Below are positions 19,601 to 29,218 of a DNA stretch of 64,000 nucleotides, piece after piece. The notes beneath the pieces are model-generated. The model saw only the letters and a program-made list of their open reading frames with translations. It searched no databases and was not told the DNA's origin. Position numbers and translations under genes: made by a program. Location: NCBI GenBank assembly GCA_030562195.1, contig JAUJPP010000005.1, forward strand, positions 16,603,106 to 16,667,105, written 5' to 3'. Each line of letters opens with the position of its first letter. The first letter of the stretch is position 1. This stretch comes from Nipponacmea schrenckii. Lineage: Eukaryota > Mollusca > Gastropoda > Lottiidae.

Positions 19601-21146
19601 ATGTATAATTTTTATTCATCTGCAAAACAGAAAATTTTAACCACATGTTATTTGAATATGTATAAATATCAGCTTGAAATAAATTGGCTGCAGCATAAAT
19701 TTCAATTTCAGTGCTCCAAGTTCCTAATATTCTCATTTTAGAACGTTTAAGGTAATCGTCAATTGATAGATAAATTGGTTCTAGATAAGGTGCAAAAATG
19801 CCTGGATTAGATTTCATATGTTGTACTACAGCCAAACGTATTTTGCGATGATATTCTTCACTAAATGTAAGTGAGTATGATAATGATCTAAAGAAACAAT
19901 TTCCATCACCTTTAATGGTTAAATATTTAGTAGGAGTTGTCAGTGGACATGCACGTTCTTCTTTTGGGAAACCTAACTCAACAACCTTCAAACCAATTAA
20001 CCCGCTTATTCGTCTTTGATTTTCTGCTTTAAGGGGATCAAACAAAAAAGAATTAGTTTCAACTTGCATAATCTGTACGTCATCAGTGCTCAAATTGGTG
20101 TCCGTTGGAATACACTCATTTTCATATAAAGAGCCAACTTCAGCTTTGGTTTTATTTTTTGTACTAGAGCTACAAGGTTCATTGTCGGTTTTAGAACACT
20201 CGTTGTCATTTATGCTAACATTAATACCTGTGACTTCAAACTGCTCACCTGGTTTACAGTTCATAGATTTTATAAGGTTTAAACAATGGTTATTAACATC
20301 AGTTAAATCGCCACATTCTACAAATATACTAGTTCCATCTGGAATCACCATTCCTAATTTGTTTCTAGAATGAGAATCAAATACAAAATATATATTACGT
20401 TTCTTCATCACGGCGAAAGTATTTCCATTAAACGTCACAAAGCAGGCTTCATACGTACTTAAACAAAGATCAAGTGCATCATGTAAAGAGAGGCCAAACT
20501 CGTTAGATATACCTATCAAACCGAATTGAGGTTCATTACTTATGTCCAATTTAAAGGATTGGTTTTCTAATTCAATATTTTCTAAAAGTTCATTTATTAA
20601 AATGTACTGATGTCTATTAGAAAATGTTTGCAAATATGTATAATACTCATTACCTAAATCTAAAATTCTATCGAGGGTAGAACTAGTCCATAATTGCAAG
20701 TCCAACATCTTAAAGTAAACAATAGCAACTAACGAATTTGGTACGCATTGTTTTCCAGCATTGATAGAAAATCTGTTAATATTGCCCTGATTTATGTTTC
20801 CCAATATACAAATTTTAGGTTTTACACTTTCAGATTCAAAGATGAATTCTTTCTTTCTCTTATCCTTTTCAGAATTAGCAGAAGCTGTAGGTTTACATTT
20901 TCTTTTTTTGTTCCTGCTTAATGTTACATCTTTAGATAGTGCAAGACTTTTGGGCGTCAATTTTTTAAATTTGATCTTATCTAAATGAAAAAAGTGGTCC
21001 GGTTTTTCGTCTATTTTAGAAGCAGACAATTCTTTATCTTTAGGCTCATTAACTGAAGTTGAAATATCTGATTTTCCGAGTTGGGAATTTTGTTTTTTTT
21101 GAAAATTTGCTAAATGAGCTAATTTTGACTTCTTATGTCGACCCAT
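13641..21146 (-). CDS. Helentron transposase: two DUB-like proteases, HUH Rep, helicase and APE endonuclease (intact, 2501 aa)
   Basis: A single uninterrupted 2501-codon frame starting MGRHKKSK. Domains in order: (1) ~128-300, a papain-fold protease resembling the herpesvirus-tegument type (peptidase C76), with GKQCVPNSL as putative oxyanion Gln and catalytic Cys, and FVFDSH as putative Asp/His. (2) ~410-540, an OTU protease with GDGNCFFRSL and NHYEIV. (3) ~618-702, a Lys-rich repeat of about 12 residues (LKPELKQKYETK-like). (4) ~768-840, zinc-binding Cys/His pairs (CCVCN, CFTCHKK). (5) Helitron-like N region and Rep, with IHIHG (~1273) and YIVSYITK (~1480). (6) Pif1-type helicase, with GSAGTGKS (~1843), IIDEIS, GDMWQLKP and YVALSR. 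(7) APE-type endonuclease from ~2282, with TETW, GDFNEN, IDHVY and SYHE. It should nick and transfer single strands and replicate by rolling circle in the nucleus; the proteases may act on ubiquitin. All catalytic motifs are present, so it may be autonomous. Confidence 0.95.
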   Translation of the reverse strand: MGRHKKSKLAHLANFQKKQNSQLGKSDISTSVNEPKDKELSASKIDEKPDHFFHLDKIKFKKLTPKSLALSKDVTLSRNKKRKCKPTASANSEKDKRKKEFIFESESVKPKICILGNINQGNINRFSINAGKQCVPNSLVAIVYFKMLDLQLWTSSTLDRILDLGNEYYTYLQTFSNRHQYILINELLENIELENQSFKLDISNEPQFGLIGISNEFGLSLHDALDLCLSTYEACFVTFNGNTFAVMKKRNIYFVFDSHSRNKLGMVIPDGTSIFVECGDLTDVNNHCLNLIKSMNCKPGEQFEVTGINVSINDNECSKTDNEPCSSSTKNKTKAEVGSLYENECIPTDTNLSTDDVQIMQVETNSFLFDPLKAENQRRISGLIGLKVVELGFPKEERACPLTTPTKYLTIKGDGNCFFRSLSYSLTFSEEYHRKIRLAVVQHMKSNPGIFAPYLEPIYLSIDDYLKRSKMRILGTWSTEIEIYAAANLFQADIYTYSNNMWLKFSVLQMNKNYTSEGIYLNHKNGNHYEIVEDVSRVAADNDDLNDGNCFTLKKVGIKKRKRGHKWAFSKKRVQCSKKKKDYLHKRYSQQKSKVLQLNVKSYKKRISYNKIKKAAYEKYLRFHCYLKYKTILKPKLKQKYETELKPELKQKYETKLKPELKRKYKTILKPELKQKYETKLCKPLKEKYRAILGLKLKEKYASEIRLKLIQKYENQLRCKLKAKYLRNGTFRNKAKELKQKRREFRKSKMINIDKALAQFKKDTSEGPIYVCCVCNRLLFKNQVKECQDSLYERKSQKIKIVAKKCITKTYYHDCNDKCSNKCSWSDNYKSLWICFTCHKKLSQGKMPAESVVNNMNPSPIPWEIKCLNQLEKHLISKNIVFLKLVKVSPQNDRKIVGEAICVPSNLTEMTNVLPRCQSEDELIRVKLKKKLSNKGHYEFQTITKNNIKNALNFLKTHNKHYHDVTLNNEWVDEQNILNSVEGNNSDNSDNNENSDSDLDELDENIARYTCDEIGSTCLQPVDVSANLLNNSDKIFSISPGEKNRPVRVLMDKSNEACSFPYLFPTGKNTFSENREVRITLGKYLKNRLMSVDTRFASCTDYLFYAQYIYELQQILSGTSIALRQGRMGGNKITAAMLTQDEPLQNILRSDTGYAFMKNCRGSPAFWQATQKDLFAMIRQLGTPTYFLSFSCSEMRFESFLSTIIKQQGSNKKVCDLNWMEKRELLRSNPVTIARLFDHRFKMFLRKFLLSPSNPIGKVTDWFFRSEIQARGAIHIHGIVYILDSPKLDVDSDEKVIEFIDKYISCELPDESIDPELHEIVSNVQKHSKKHSKTCRKNKKICRFNFPKPPSNRTFICRPLEINNTTDSAENDNDDIQVSCENSKVNNMSNETAKAILESIWKELTSEDKSYSSLSNLYAHLNISQETFEQACEKLTNKTYIVLKRGVNSSWINQYNPHMLRAWNANLDIQYVTDAYACVVYIVSYITKSEREMGLFLRQTYKEAKQNNLEAKACMRKISSAYLHSREVSGPESALRILGLPLKQFSRCVQFIPTGKNNIKITLPIKVLQSRAKEGTLTDSNIFMVGNVERYLNRPKGKPFDDMCIAKFWSEYRLMSKSENPNVDSEKNPAFELQNEVGFIIKRSRTPPAIIRYARFSETKDPDNYYLSNMQLFLPYRFDTQLKPPRFNTHEEFYKSGSIKLSENLVRVKEIVEKNRKGFQTDIDIESIEETIAKCGGMEDAWAQIAPETELDRIEHEQFRQDNNDDDEESDHEPQIPDIMPSNNNTNRIRSETHISGISKKDAIPLMRSLNEIQTKVFYDIRKYCLDKVHGKNPTPLKLFITGSAGTGKSHLIKCIHYEASRILSKSTESLDELTVLLAAPTGVSAYNIGASTIHNSFSIRKGFSLPYQPLGHETMNTLRCKYRNLEIVIIDEISMVDHNLLSYINGRLGQIKGTNSNELFGNICVICFGDMWQLKPVKAFSLCHDSVIDFWNGHFKLVELTEIMRQKDDLAFAQVLNRIRKRKKGEKMLTSDIEMLQSRVTNIEDDCLHIFSTNAQVNEYNSKMISEKCPDSVHIKALDYSKDARSGTMKLKDSCVKASDTPLVELLTIGKGTKVMLVVNLDVSAGLVNGSFGTVTFIENDQNNKPVKVYVKFDSARVCLNKPTSCLPPNVEQGSIAIERYESTRINYKGDVRRQFPLRLAYAVTIHKVQGLSLDRGVVSLDKIFQSGQAYVALSRIKTLQGLTIQNFDEKFIYCDDKIECAINAMPRHLQPKRQSSPSDFSIILFNVQGLTTHLEDIKNDQRILKCNIICMTETWLKNVRNHASLRLDSYFFHNQARADSYDNSTFFKYLQEREHGGVGMYYKMNTNSHILNLGLLNIEYIAFNLPDKNVSVIVIYRPPKYGLDMFLPQLEKLLYELQESGHNYIVMGDFNENVLEGVCSIKNCFTEFGFSQCITDYTTEGGTIIDHVYTSSGINLAHVEFQIVPTYYSYHEAIQITLK

Positions 21147-21540
21147 TGTGATCTAATTACAGCTAATATATGTTCTTTAAAGTCAATAGTAAAGTAACAA
21201 AGGCGAAATTTAATAAGACAGTAGATCGCCCGTACCCACTGAATGCTTTGCAAATATTGTATGATAAGTATGATAAGTAGTTAGCACTATGGACAGCTTA
21301 GTAGATCAGACAATGGGCCGTCCTACACCCACTGAATTAAGGCGAATTAATATAGACAATGGACCGCCCGTATCCACTGAATGGTTTAAGTGACAACAGT
21401 AGAGCACCAATCTACCGCAGGCGACTATTGAAATTAAGACAATGGACCACCTGATATCCAATGAATAAGTAGTATTACAGACAGTAGAGCGCCTATCTAC
21501 CGAATTTGAGCTTATACTATAGAGTAAAATAGGGAGCTCA
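21147..21540. repeat. Degenerate ~40-bp tandem repeat upstream of the Helentron start
   Basis: Repeating units of the type AGACAATGGACCGCCCGTAT then CCACTGAAT, alternating with AGTAGAGC-CTACCG variants, about six to eight in all. They lie directly upstream of the ATG on the Helentron's coding strand, so they may be part of the element's 5' region. No terminal hairpin or CTAG boundary is recognisable here, so the outer end of this Helentron is undefined. Confidence 0.6.
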
Positions 21541-21659
21541 CTCCTAAATTACACCAGATTTTCCTCTGACCCGCAAAGACTGAAATAGAAGAAAAAGCAT
21601 TATTCAAATATGAATTCAGCGTCGTTCTCGATATCTGAAGAGTTACATATAAGAAACAG

Positions 21660-22260
21660 TTTAATATACCTGACATAAATGTATAAAAAAAGCCTGAAAT
21701 ATAAAACTGCAGTATAATAAGCCTGAAATATAAAAAAAATAAAACTGAAGTATAATAAGCCTGAAACATACAAAAAGCAATAAAACCATAGTATAAGAAG
21801 TCCGAAATATAAAAAAAAACCTATAAAACCCTAGTATAATAAGTCTGAAATATAAAAGAAACCCAATAAAACCACAGTATAATAAGTCTGAAATATGAAA
21901 GAAACCCAATAAAAGCACAGTATAATAAGTCTGAAATATAAAAAAAAAAACATAGTATAATAAGTCTGAAATAAAAAAAAAAAAAAACCATAGTATAATT
22001 AGTCTGAAATATTTAAAAAAAAAAACAATAAAACTACAGTATAATAATCCAGAAATATAAAAAAAACCCAATAAAACCATAGTATAATAAGCCTGAAATA
22101 TAAAAAAAACAACAATAAAACCACAGTATAATAAGCCTGAAATATAAAAAAAAAAACCCAATAAAACCACAGTATAACAAGCCTGAAATATGAAAAACCC
22201 CAATAAAACTGCAGTATAATAAGCTTGAATAAAAAAAAGCCCCAATAAAACCACAGAAAA
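21660..22260. repeat. A-rich minisatellite, ~45-bp unit
   Basis: About 13 imperfect copies of a unit containing AGCCTGAAATATAAAAAAAA, then CCCAATAAAACCACAGTATAAT. Differences are mainly in A-run length. The apparent minus-strand proteins across it (repeated YFRLIIL, SGLLYCGF) are repeat translations. It could be the minisatellite of the Helentron's 5' flank or host DNA. Confidence 0.85.
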
Positions 22261-23358
22261 TATTAAAAATATGTTTAATTTATAAATAAGACGACAAATG
22301 GAAGATATAATGGGTTCTGGTAAGAAATTTTAAAACGGACCTTTATTTAAAACTTTTTATCAAGCCTCAAATATAATAAAAACTTCATATACCAGTGTGC
22401 GTGAATCTTAGCATGAATGCATTTGACAGCTTTTGTAGCAGTAATTAAAAATCAAACATTCATAGTATCAAATGTGCCTTTTAAAAGGTTTCAAAGCGAT
22501 TTTTTTAAATGCTGTAGGTTTATCGGGTACACCGATAGCACCATTTCGATTTATAATACATATCTAGAAAACCCCTTTACAATGTTTTGAAAATTACTCA
22601 AATAAACCAGTAGCAAAGGGCAATATCAAGATATCTCTGCATCGCAAACAGTTCTTATAAAAACTTTTAAGTAAATTGAATAATTTCATAGCTTCAAGTT
22701 AAGATTTAGGAGGATGGTAATAGGATGGTAGGGGGCGGGGGATGTATGGTGTAATGTCAATGCAACTTCAAGATTAATTTTCACATTTGACATCATTATG
22801 AAGTTCAATCACACCTTCCTTGTAGCTCTATTGTACAGTCAAACCTGCCAGTGTTCCTTGCAAAATAGGTTCAATTGGTTTTTGTAACAAATCCTATTAG
22901 ATTTGGAGGTCCAAATCCATTATTCCACCACAATAATAACATCACAATCATACATTGTTTTAATAATTTACAAACAAAATCTTTAATTACTGCTATCCAC
23001 TAAACTGACATTTAAGAAAAGAAAATGACCCTTGAAATATCAATACATTAAATATCACAAATGTTTTCATTTATCAGATTTCTCACACGATATTGTAAAC
23101 AGGATAGTTAATGGTATATTTCTTGGGACTTGATATTTCAAATATCAAACATATATTAATATTCAACTGGAAATGACTACCCAAGATCTGCCATTTAATT
23201 AACATCATCAAGATATATAATATCCTAATACTTACTCAAGTAATGTAGACCACTGAAATGTAAAATTGAAATTACATACCATTGTATCAAACAAGTGATT
23301 TATGTATGCCACTTTAATTTTTGAAAACAGTCTATTTGCAGAATGATACAATTTTTGC
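22261..23358. other. Unassigned AT-rich DNA
   Basis: No gene, RNA or repeat family recognised. Contains a G-rich tract (GGTAGGGGGCGGGGGATG, ~22728) and two donor-like sites on the minus strand (GTAAGTAT near 23235, GTATGTAA near 23275), too weak to call exons. Confidence 0.4.
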
Positions 23359-23705
23359 TTAAAGGGATAATAGATCTTAGAATGAACATAAAATTTGAAA
23401 ATTTAAAATTTGGTCAGAAAGAGCTCAATTCATCAGTAAATATACCTTCTACCATAAATAACATAAAAAAATAAATGAACCTCCAAAAAAATAAGTAATT
23501 ATCCATAAAGAAGCATTTGGTTGATGAAAAACGCTTAATAAATTAAGCGTTTTTGAAAAATGACTTATTTTTGCGAGTTTTCAAGATTTTAAGACATTCT
23601 GTTACTTTATGACACCAGGTAAGTTCCCTGATAAATATACACTCATATTGAACTTTCTTAAGAACTAAAATTTTATTTTGATGCTTAGACCTATTATCCC
23701 ATTAA
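23359..23705. mobile_element. TTAA-flanked MITE with a central palindrome
   Basis: Flanked by TTAA (23359-23362 and 23702-23705). The ends AGGGATAATAG and CTATTATCCCA form imperfect terminal inverted repeats. An 11-bp-stem hairpin AAAACGCTTAA / TTAAGCGTTTT (23528-23553) lies near the middle. The ends match those of the MITE at 50352-50826. TTAA targets are typical of piggyBac-type elements. No coding capacity. Confidence 0.75.
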
Positions 23706-24676
23706 GTCAATTAATAAATGAACAACCTATATTATTTTACACAATTTAGGTCTATTTGTTATTAATATACAATAGGTAGGTTAGGTCATCAAATCAAATT
23801 CCCACAAGCCAAACAATTGTGCGAATTATAATGATAAAACTAAAATTATGGATATTTTAAAATCGAAAGATCTTAGTCCAATTATTCCAATGATTAAGCC
23901 AGTTTGGGAAAACTAAAAGGGGCCATTTGACATCAAATTGAATCTAATATAAGCCTTTTACTTACCACGAAATAGAAGGAACTTTCCGCTATAACAGTTA
24001 TATAATACAGTTATAAGTTCACACTTAAAAGACAAAAACATTTATTTCAAGTGTTCATTAATGAAAAATAAGATAATAAATGTCATGTCATCCCTTCCCA
24101 TAATTTCATTGCTTCAAAATATATTAATTATAAAAAGGTTTTTGAACAACCAATTCCATTGCAAAGTGAGATGTAGGTAACATTTCTAATAGCTGATCTC
24201 ATCCTTGCAGTTTTCATTGACATTATCAAGAGACAAACAAGCCAACCAATTGACCTACTTTTCAGCAGTATCAGAACCGAGAATTCTTTCTATCTGATCT
24301 TTTTCACGGCCCATTGAGTCATAAGATCCATGTGTTTCCATAATTATCCGTGTCAGAAAATTAAAATAATAACTTTTAGTTTTTTAAACTACCACCATAT
24401 GTATCCGATATAAATAGAAAAAGAACAGAAATCATCAAATCGACACGGATATTGCATTCCCAACATAATACAAAATCTTTGAATGCCATATTATGACGCA
24501 CTCAACCATGAATGAGAAGTGTTTTTTTAATTTTTTGAGACTTACCAAGAATCTGTGAATAAATTTCCAATTAATTAAACTTGTCTGATGAAGAAAACAA
24601 TAATAATGTATTCTTTAAACCACACTGAAATGAATTAGAAGAGATTTGACACAATAAACATAGATAAACTTAAGCC
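23706..24676. other. Unassigned AT-rich DNA with minus-strand donor-like sites
   Basis: No reliable gene. Minus-strand donor-like sites occur near 23971 (GTG|GTAAGTAAAA) and 24547 (TTG|GTAAGTCTC), which could belong to an unrecognised minus-strand transcript. Contains the duplicated segment at 24240-24372, listed separately. Confidence 0.35.
24240..24372 (-). repeat. Duplicated coding-like segment, copy 1 (possible UspA-like exon relic)
   Basis: About 130 bp nearly repeated at 25010-25145. On the minus strand one frame reads IIMETHGSYDSMGREKDQIE and then RILGSDTAEK before a stop. The LIIM-THG...ILGS pattern loosely recalls the nucleotide-binding end of universal stress proteins, but the spacing between glycines is wrong, so the assignment is tentative. 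The stop suggests a relic or a different exon end. Confidence 0.3.
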
Positions 24677-24759
24677 GACATAAGAAAATGAAATGAATGG
24701 AGCTTTACATCCTACTCTTCTACACCTTATGGGCTAATGAAGACGGGTGACATAAGAAA
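24677..24759 (-). mobile_element. SINE fragment with 11-bp target-site duplication
   Basis: The 61-bp body (24688-24748) matches the tail half of the SINE at 4416-4777 (CACCTTATGGGCTAATGAAG, ATGAAATGAATGGAG). It is flanked by perfect GACATAAGAAA repeats (24677-24687 and 24749-24759). The tRNA-like head is missing, as expected of a 5'-truncated insertion. Confidence 0.8.
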
Positions 24760-25009
24760 GCCTATTCAATGTTCAATGTAATAGTAATAAACATAATGTT
24801 CATAATTGCCCATTTTATACGAAACAATAAAAAAAGACTAAGGTATACAGCATATGAAACAATACTCACCTTGGAAGAAAATCTGTTTCTTTTTATCTGA
24901 AGTCATAAAAGCAATATATTAGAGAGCTATTTATAGTGGTGATACCGTGTAACCACATGGTTGCAGTTACCATACACGTGAGTTTTTAAAGAGAAAGATT
25001 CACCAATTG

Positions 25010-25145
25010 TCTAACCGATCTTTCAGCAGTATCAGAACCGAGAATTCTTTCTATCTGATCTTTTTCACGGCCCTTTGAGTCATTAGATCCATGTGTGTCC
25101 ATAATTATCAGTGTCAGAAAATTAAAATAATAACTTATTTTTTTT
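25010..25145 (-). repeat. Duplicated coding-like segment, copy 2
   Basis: Near-identical to 24240-24372. Here the minus-strand frame stays open, reading IIMDTHGSNDSKGREKDQIE, RILGSDTAERSVRQLV and NLSL before stopping, within a 100-codon frame (25288-24986). Conservation of the reading with mostly single-base differences between copies hints at coding origin. No convincing splice acceptor was found at its start. Possible UspA-like C-terminal exon; weak. Confidence 0.3.
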
Positions 25146-25276
25146 AAGATAAACTTAAGCCAACATAAGAAAGTGAACATAGTGGTAATGAACATTTGGT
25201 TGCCAAGCAAGATTCGCCAAAGTATATTTTCTGTTTTAACTGAGTTATCATCATTATTTGTCAAAATAAACCAAAC

Positions 25277-25699
25277 ATAGGCACGCAAAGCGTGCAGATA
25301 AGCCCTCCTCAGGCGTATCAGATAATGGGCAAAAATTCATAGGTGTACCATGAATCAGACTAAATATGAAACAAAATTGTCACTTTAGTAGAGTACCGGG
25401 TACTTATTAAAATGCAATCAAAACTGTAGTTTGTAGAGTGAGCACAAGACAGCTATTCTCATTTTTGCGAAATTCCGCTAAGTCGGACACTGTATTTCCG
25501 CTAAAAATTATCCGATCATCACCAAAATCAATACATTTCTTCTTTGAAGACATGACATGAACTCAGATATCAAAAATTATTAAAATCCAATCAAAACTGT
25601 AGTCTGTAGAGTGAGCACAAGCAAATGTGAACAGATGACAGACAGACAGAAAGTTCATCACAATATACACCCTACATTTCATGTGAGGGCGTATAAAAA
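25277..25699 (-). mobile_element. Short H element (hairpin at each end)
   Basis: On the minus strand it starts TTTTTATACGCCCTCACATG with an imperfect stem, followed by TCTGTCTGTC-type repeats. It ends with a perfect GCACGC-TTT-GCGTGC hairpin immediately followed by CTAT (hairpin 25281-25295). It has the same overall plan as the larger H elements at 39666, 43077, 47850 and 55296. No coding frame. Confidence 0.65.
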
Positions 25700-27237
25700 C
25701 CATTCATAAAATATTGGCAAATTCGAACTGGATCAAGATCAAAAAGTTGACACCAAATATCATTCAAATCAAATTAAAACTACTGTAGTTCACAAACTGA
25801 TTTGTTTTGATTAAATCAAGGGCAATAACTCATCGTTCATCGAAAAATAATCAATATTGAACTGTTGTAGACCTCGTCACACCCAAATACATTTAAATCA
25901 GAATTGTTGTCTATTGTGTCATAAACCAATTCTGGACAAATGGGCTGACAGACATCATGTGATAAAATAAACAACCACACTATATCAATGTGGGAATATA
26001 TAAATAAAAAAAACAATCCTATGGAAAACATCTGTTTCTTTCTAGCTGAAGTCAATAAAGCAATGCATTTACATCCATCTACTTGATCAAACTGAATTTA
26101 TTTTAAAAGAGTTGATTATACATAAAAACCTACACAACTTAGAAAGGAAAATTTTGATTAGATTGTATCCCATAAGACATATTCCTAAATTTAGCCCAAT
26201 TTTGAATTGAAATGGACACACATTACAAAAATTGTGAGAGGAAGTAGATAATATTTTAATTAATCTTAGGAACTTTACAGGACATTCTGTTTTTTACTTT
26301 TGGCTTCTGCAGGTAAAATGTAAATAAATGTTTCCACTGAACGTATCTGGCAGTTTTGCTTAATACATCTTAACTGTTAATTTTAAATTGAATTTACCGC
26401 TTTTAAGTTGATAATTTTCATTTCTATAACAAGGCTTTTTTAAGTAGGTTTAACCACTAAACATTTACGTGGTAAATAGCCATTGCCATAAAACACATTC
26501 TTGTTTGAATGAAAAGTCTTTTCGATTCCTCGCAAATGAAACCAAAGATTGATAATATAATAAATCAAATTATACCACGAATTAGTTGAAAGAAATAGAA
26601 TGTACCTTGAAAAGAATGACTTACCTCTAGAATGATAACGCAACAAGTGAAAGCTTTATAATATTCAGCGGAAATGCACGAATTCAAGTCATTTCGCTAA
26701 CTTACCATTCTGTCACTTTTTTTGTTGGTCAAATCGGCGCAACACTTAGTCATTTTCTGCATATACACAGATTTTTCGATACATTCTGATTAGGGTTGCG
26801 ATATCCAGAGTTTGTTATTATAAATATTTTCAATTACATTATCCCACTTTAGTCTTAGTCACAAACCAGTGTATCAAATAGTAAAGTAACATAGACAATT
26901 GTTAAGGACCCCAAAATGAAGAACAGTTAATGATTTTATTCAAGACTATTCGTAACAGAGTTATATAAAACCTTGTTTGGTGGACTTGGAAACTAGTCGT
27001 AATGAGGCTAATTACGAACAGAATTCCCTCGGTCAAGGAACATCATTAAGTCTCTTTTTTCGATTACCCAATGCGTGCCTATGTTGACCATTTCACTTCG
27101 TATGACGTCATTTAGTCACGTGATCAATGTACATTTCTTAAAATCCCCTAAGCCTTACACGCCCGCTTAAAAACTTTACAATATCTGGATTATTTACTCG
27201 GTGAGCTTGATTTGACTCTTTATAATAAGAGATGCCA
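25700..27237. other. Unassigned DNA, possible minus-strand transcript
   Basis: No coding exon is convincing. Two perfect donor-like sites lie on the minus strand within ~85 bp (CTAGAG|GTAAGTC near 26625 and GAATG|GTAAGTT near 26705), and others continue leftwards to 23235. This clustering may mark a spliced non-coding or rapidly evolving minus-strand gene, or chance in AT-rich DNA. Confidence 0.3.
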
Positions 27238-27717
27238 ATGCACAAGGGCATTAGTCCTCTCTAACATTCAGCCCACGGGGTCAATTATAATGGATGATAA
27301 AACACACAAGTAGTCTACATGTGTATTAATAATAATAATAATAATATACTCTTTATTTTACATGGGTCAGAAATTAGGCCCAATACACAAGGACATGGTC
27401 CTGTCTCACATTCAGCCCATGGGGTAATACATTGGGAAAAAAAAAACAAAAAAAAATAAAAAAATAAAAAAAACGAAAATACATAATATCTCAATATACA
27501 ATTCGTCTAAAATACTAAAAATACACAAGTACATGTGTATCAAATGGACAGATCTGTGTTCCGGCGATCTAGTACATGACTACAAAATATATATACAATA
27601 CTCCACGTACAATTGAATGGTCAGATCTATGTTTTGGTTTAAATTATTTTACTAAGTATAAGTAAAATAAATAGAAGTCTATATCCAAAAAAAAATGTTT
27701 TCTCTGGATAAAGGTCA
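27238..27717. repeat. Paired short repeat, ATA microsatellite and A-rich tract
   Basis: A ~45-bp motif (CACAAGG then ACATTCAGCCCA-GGGGT) occurs twice, near 27242-27292 and 27390-27436. Between them lies an (AAT)n microsatellite (27328-27350) running into ACTCTTTATTTTACATGGGTC, and after them an A-rich tract (27440-27480). The arrangement could be the reversed 3' end of a LINE or SINE, but no family is recognised. Confidence 0.4.
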
Positions 27718-29218
27718 TTTAAACTCAAAGCATAATCGGTCCGCTGAAACTCGTGTTATGTAGATCACCCAAACGCATAATTCAACAAACAGTTTTTAAC
27801 GATGAAATTCGCAATTTTCAAATGGTGATAAAACGGAAAGTATACATCGTACATCAAAATATAATATATCAATGGATAGATCTTTTCGAGAGCTATCACA
27901 TTCATGCTGCTCACAAGGTCACCAAAAGTCAAGGTTACAATATACGACCATTCGAAGTTTTGATATATAAATATCAGGTAAATATCAAAATCAAAATCAA
28001 AATTCAAAAATCGGCTTCCAAATATAATTTAGCAATCGATACTACATACTATAGACATCAAAATTGCACAAATCGGAGCATCTCCAGAGGTCCCATTTCG
28101 ATTTAAAGAAAATTACGCACAGTTAATAGAGAAGAAAATACAAAATTTTCAAATACTAAAAAGCGCATTTTTGGTGGAAAAATGTTGATTTATATATCAT
28201 TACAAAGAGCAGATAAACCCTTATAAGATTCAATATGATTTTTTTATATTTATAAATTAGTTCACGCGACAGAGCTCTTTAAAAATAAAAATTACAGATT
28301 TCAATCGGCTATAAAACCGGAAGTAATCATCGGACAACACAAGTGAACATATCAGTGGATAGATATCATCAAGGAGAATAAATCATGTTCAGGTCACAAG
28401 GTCACCAAAGGTCAAGGTCACAAAATATAGGCCTTTAAACTTTTTGACATTACCAAAAATATTAAAATGGAAATAAAAGAAAATCCAAATCCAAATTCAA
28501 AAATCGGCTCCCAAATAAAGTTGCGCAATCGAATTTAGTCATTAGATATGTAAAAATAACGAAAATCGCTTTATCCCCTGAATTTGAATTTTAAAATTTA
28601 CAAAAGTTTGACATTTCAATATGGCGGCTTATCATTTGCTTCCGGTCCGGATTTTTTCATCTTCGTTTTTTTGTATGACTATTTCTAGTATATTGCAAAA
28701 AGGATTTTTGAAATATCTTGAAAATTCCGGAAATTGATTTTTAAATTTTAAAAGCGAATAACTTCAAAACCGGAAGTGATTTCGAAAATTTAAAAAATAG
28801 ATTTTAATTGCATTAATATTGTCTATCTACCTGTAAGTTTTTGGATGCATCGGAATAAAATTGTAGAAGTTGAAAAAAACGCAAAAATTGAAATTAAAAA
28901 AGTCAGCTACAAAAGTAATGAAATAAGCAGTTTGAAACTGCAGTTATGTAGCTAGCAGTTAAAAGAAACTAGCAAAAGAAGTTCTGTCAAAATCAGATGA
29001 TGAATAGAGGTAATAAACAGCAATAACCAAAAAGCCGCCATTGCCCACAGCTCGTTTCCGGTTGCTCTAAATGACGTCATTTTACATTTAAAAAATACAA
29101 GTCACGCAGTTTGAATAGGCAATAGCAACAGGTAGTTTGTGGCAAGTTGCCTTCTACGAAAACAATCGAGGGTAAAATTCGAAAAAAAAAAAAAAAAAAA
29201 AGACATTTCGAAAACAAA
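27718..29218 (+). mobile_element. B element lacking its ATCCCCAGG end
   Basis: Homologous to 9900-11422. It begins inside the family at the block GCTGAAACTCGTG and lacks the ATCCCCAGG terminus. The right end carries the poly-A run and continues into the hairpin array at 29219-29485. Internal landmarks: CACAAGGTCACCAAAGGTCA (~28395) and TATGGCGGCTTATC (~28620). Non-coding. Confidence 0.75.

Noticed and set aside
21512..22254. Membrane-protein-like frames (SGLLYCGF repeats) on the minus strand
   Set aside because: Translation of the A-rich minisatellite.
21660..22260. CRISPR-like array
   Set aside because: Units are contiguous with variable A-runs, have no distinct spacers, and the genome is eukaryotic.
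25277..25295. Rho-independent-type terminator hairpin
   Set aside because: Bacterial-style terminators are not expected; the hairpin is the end of a mobile element.
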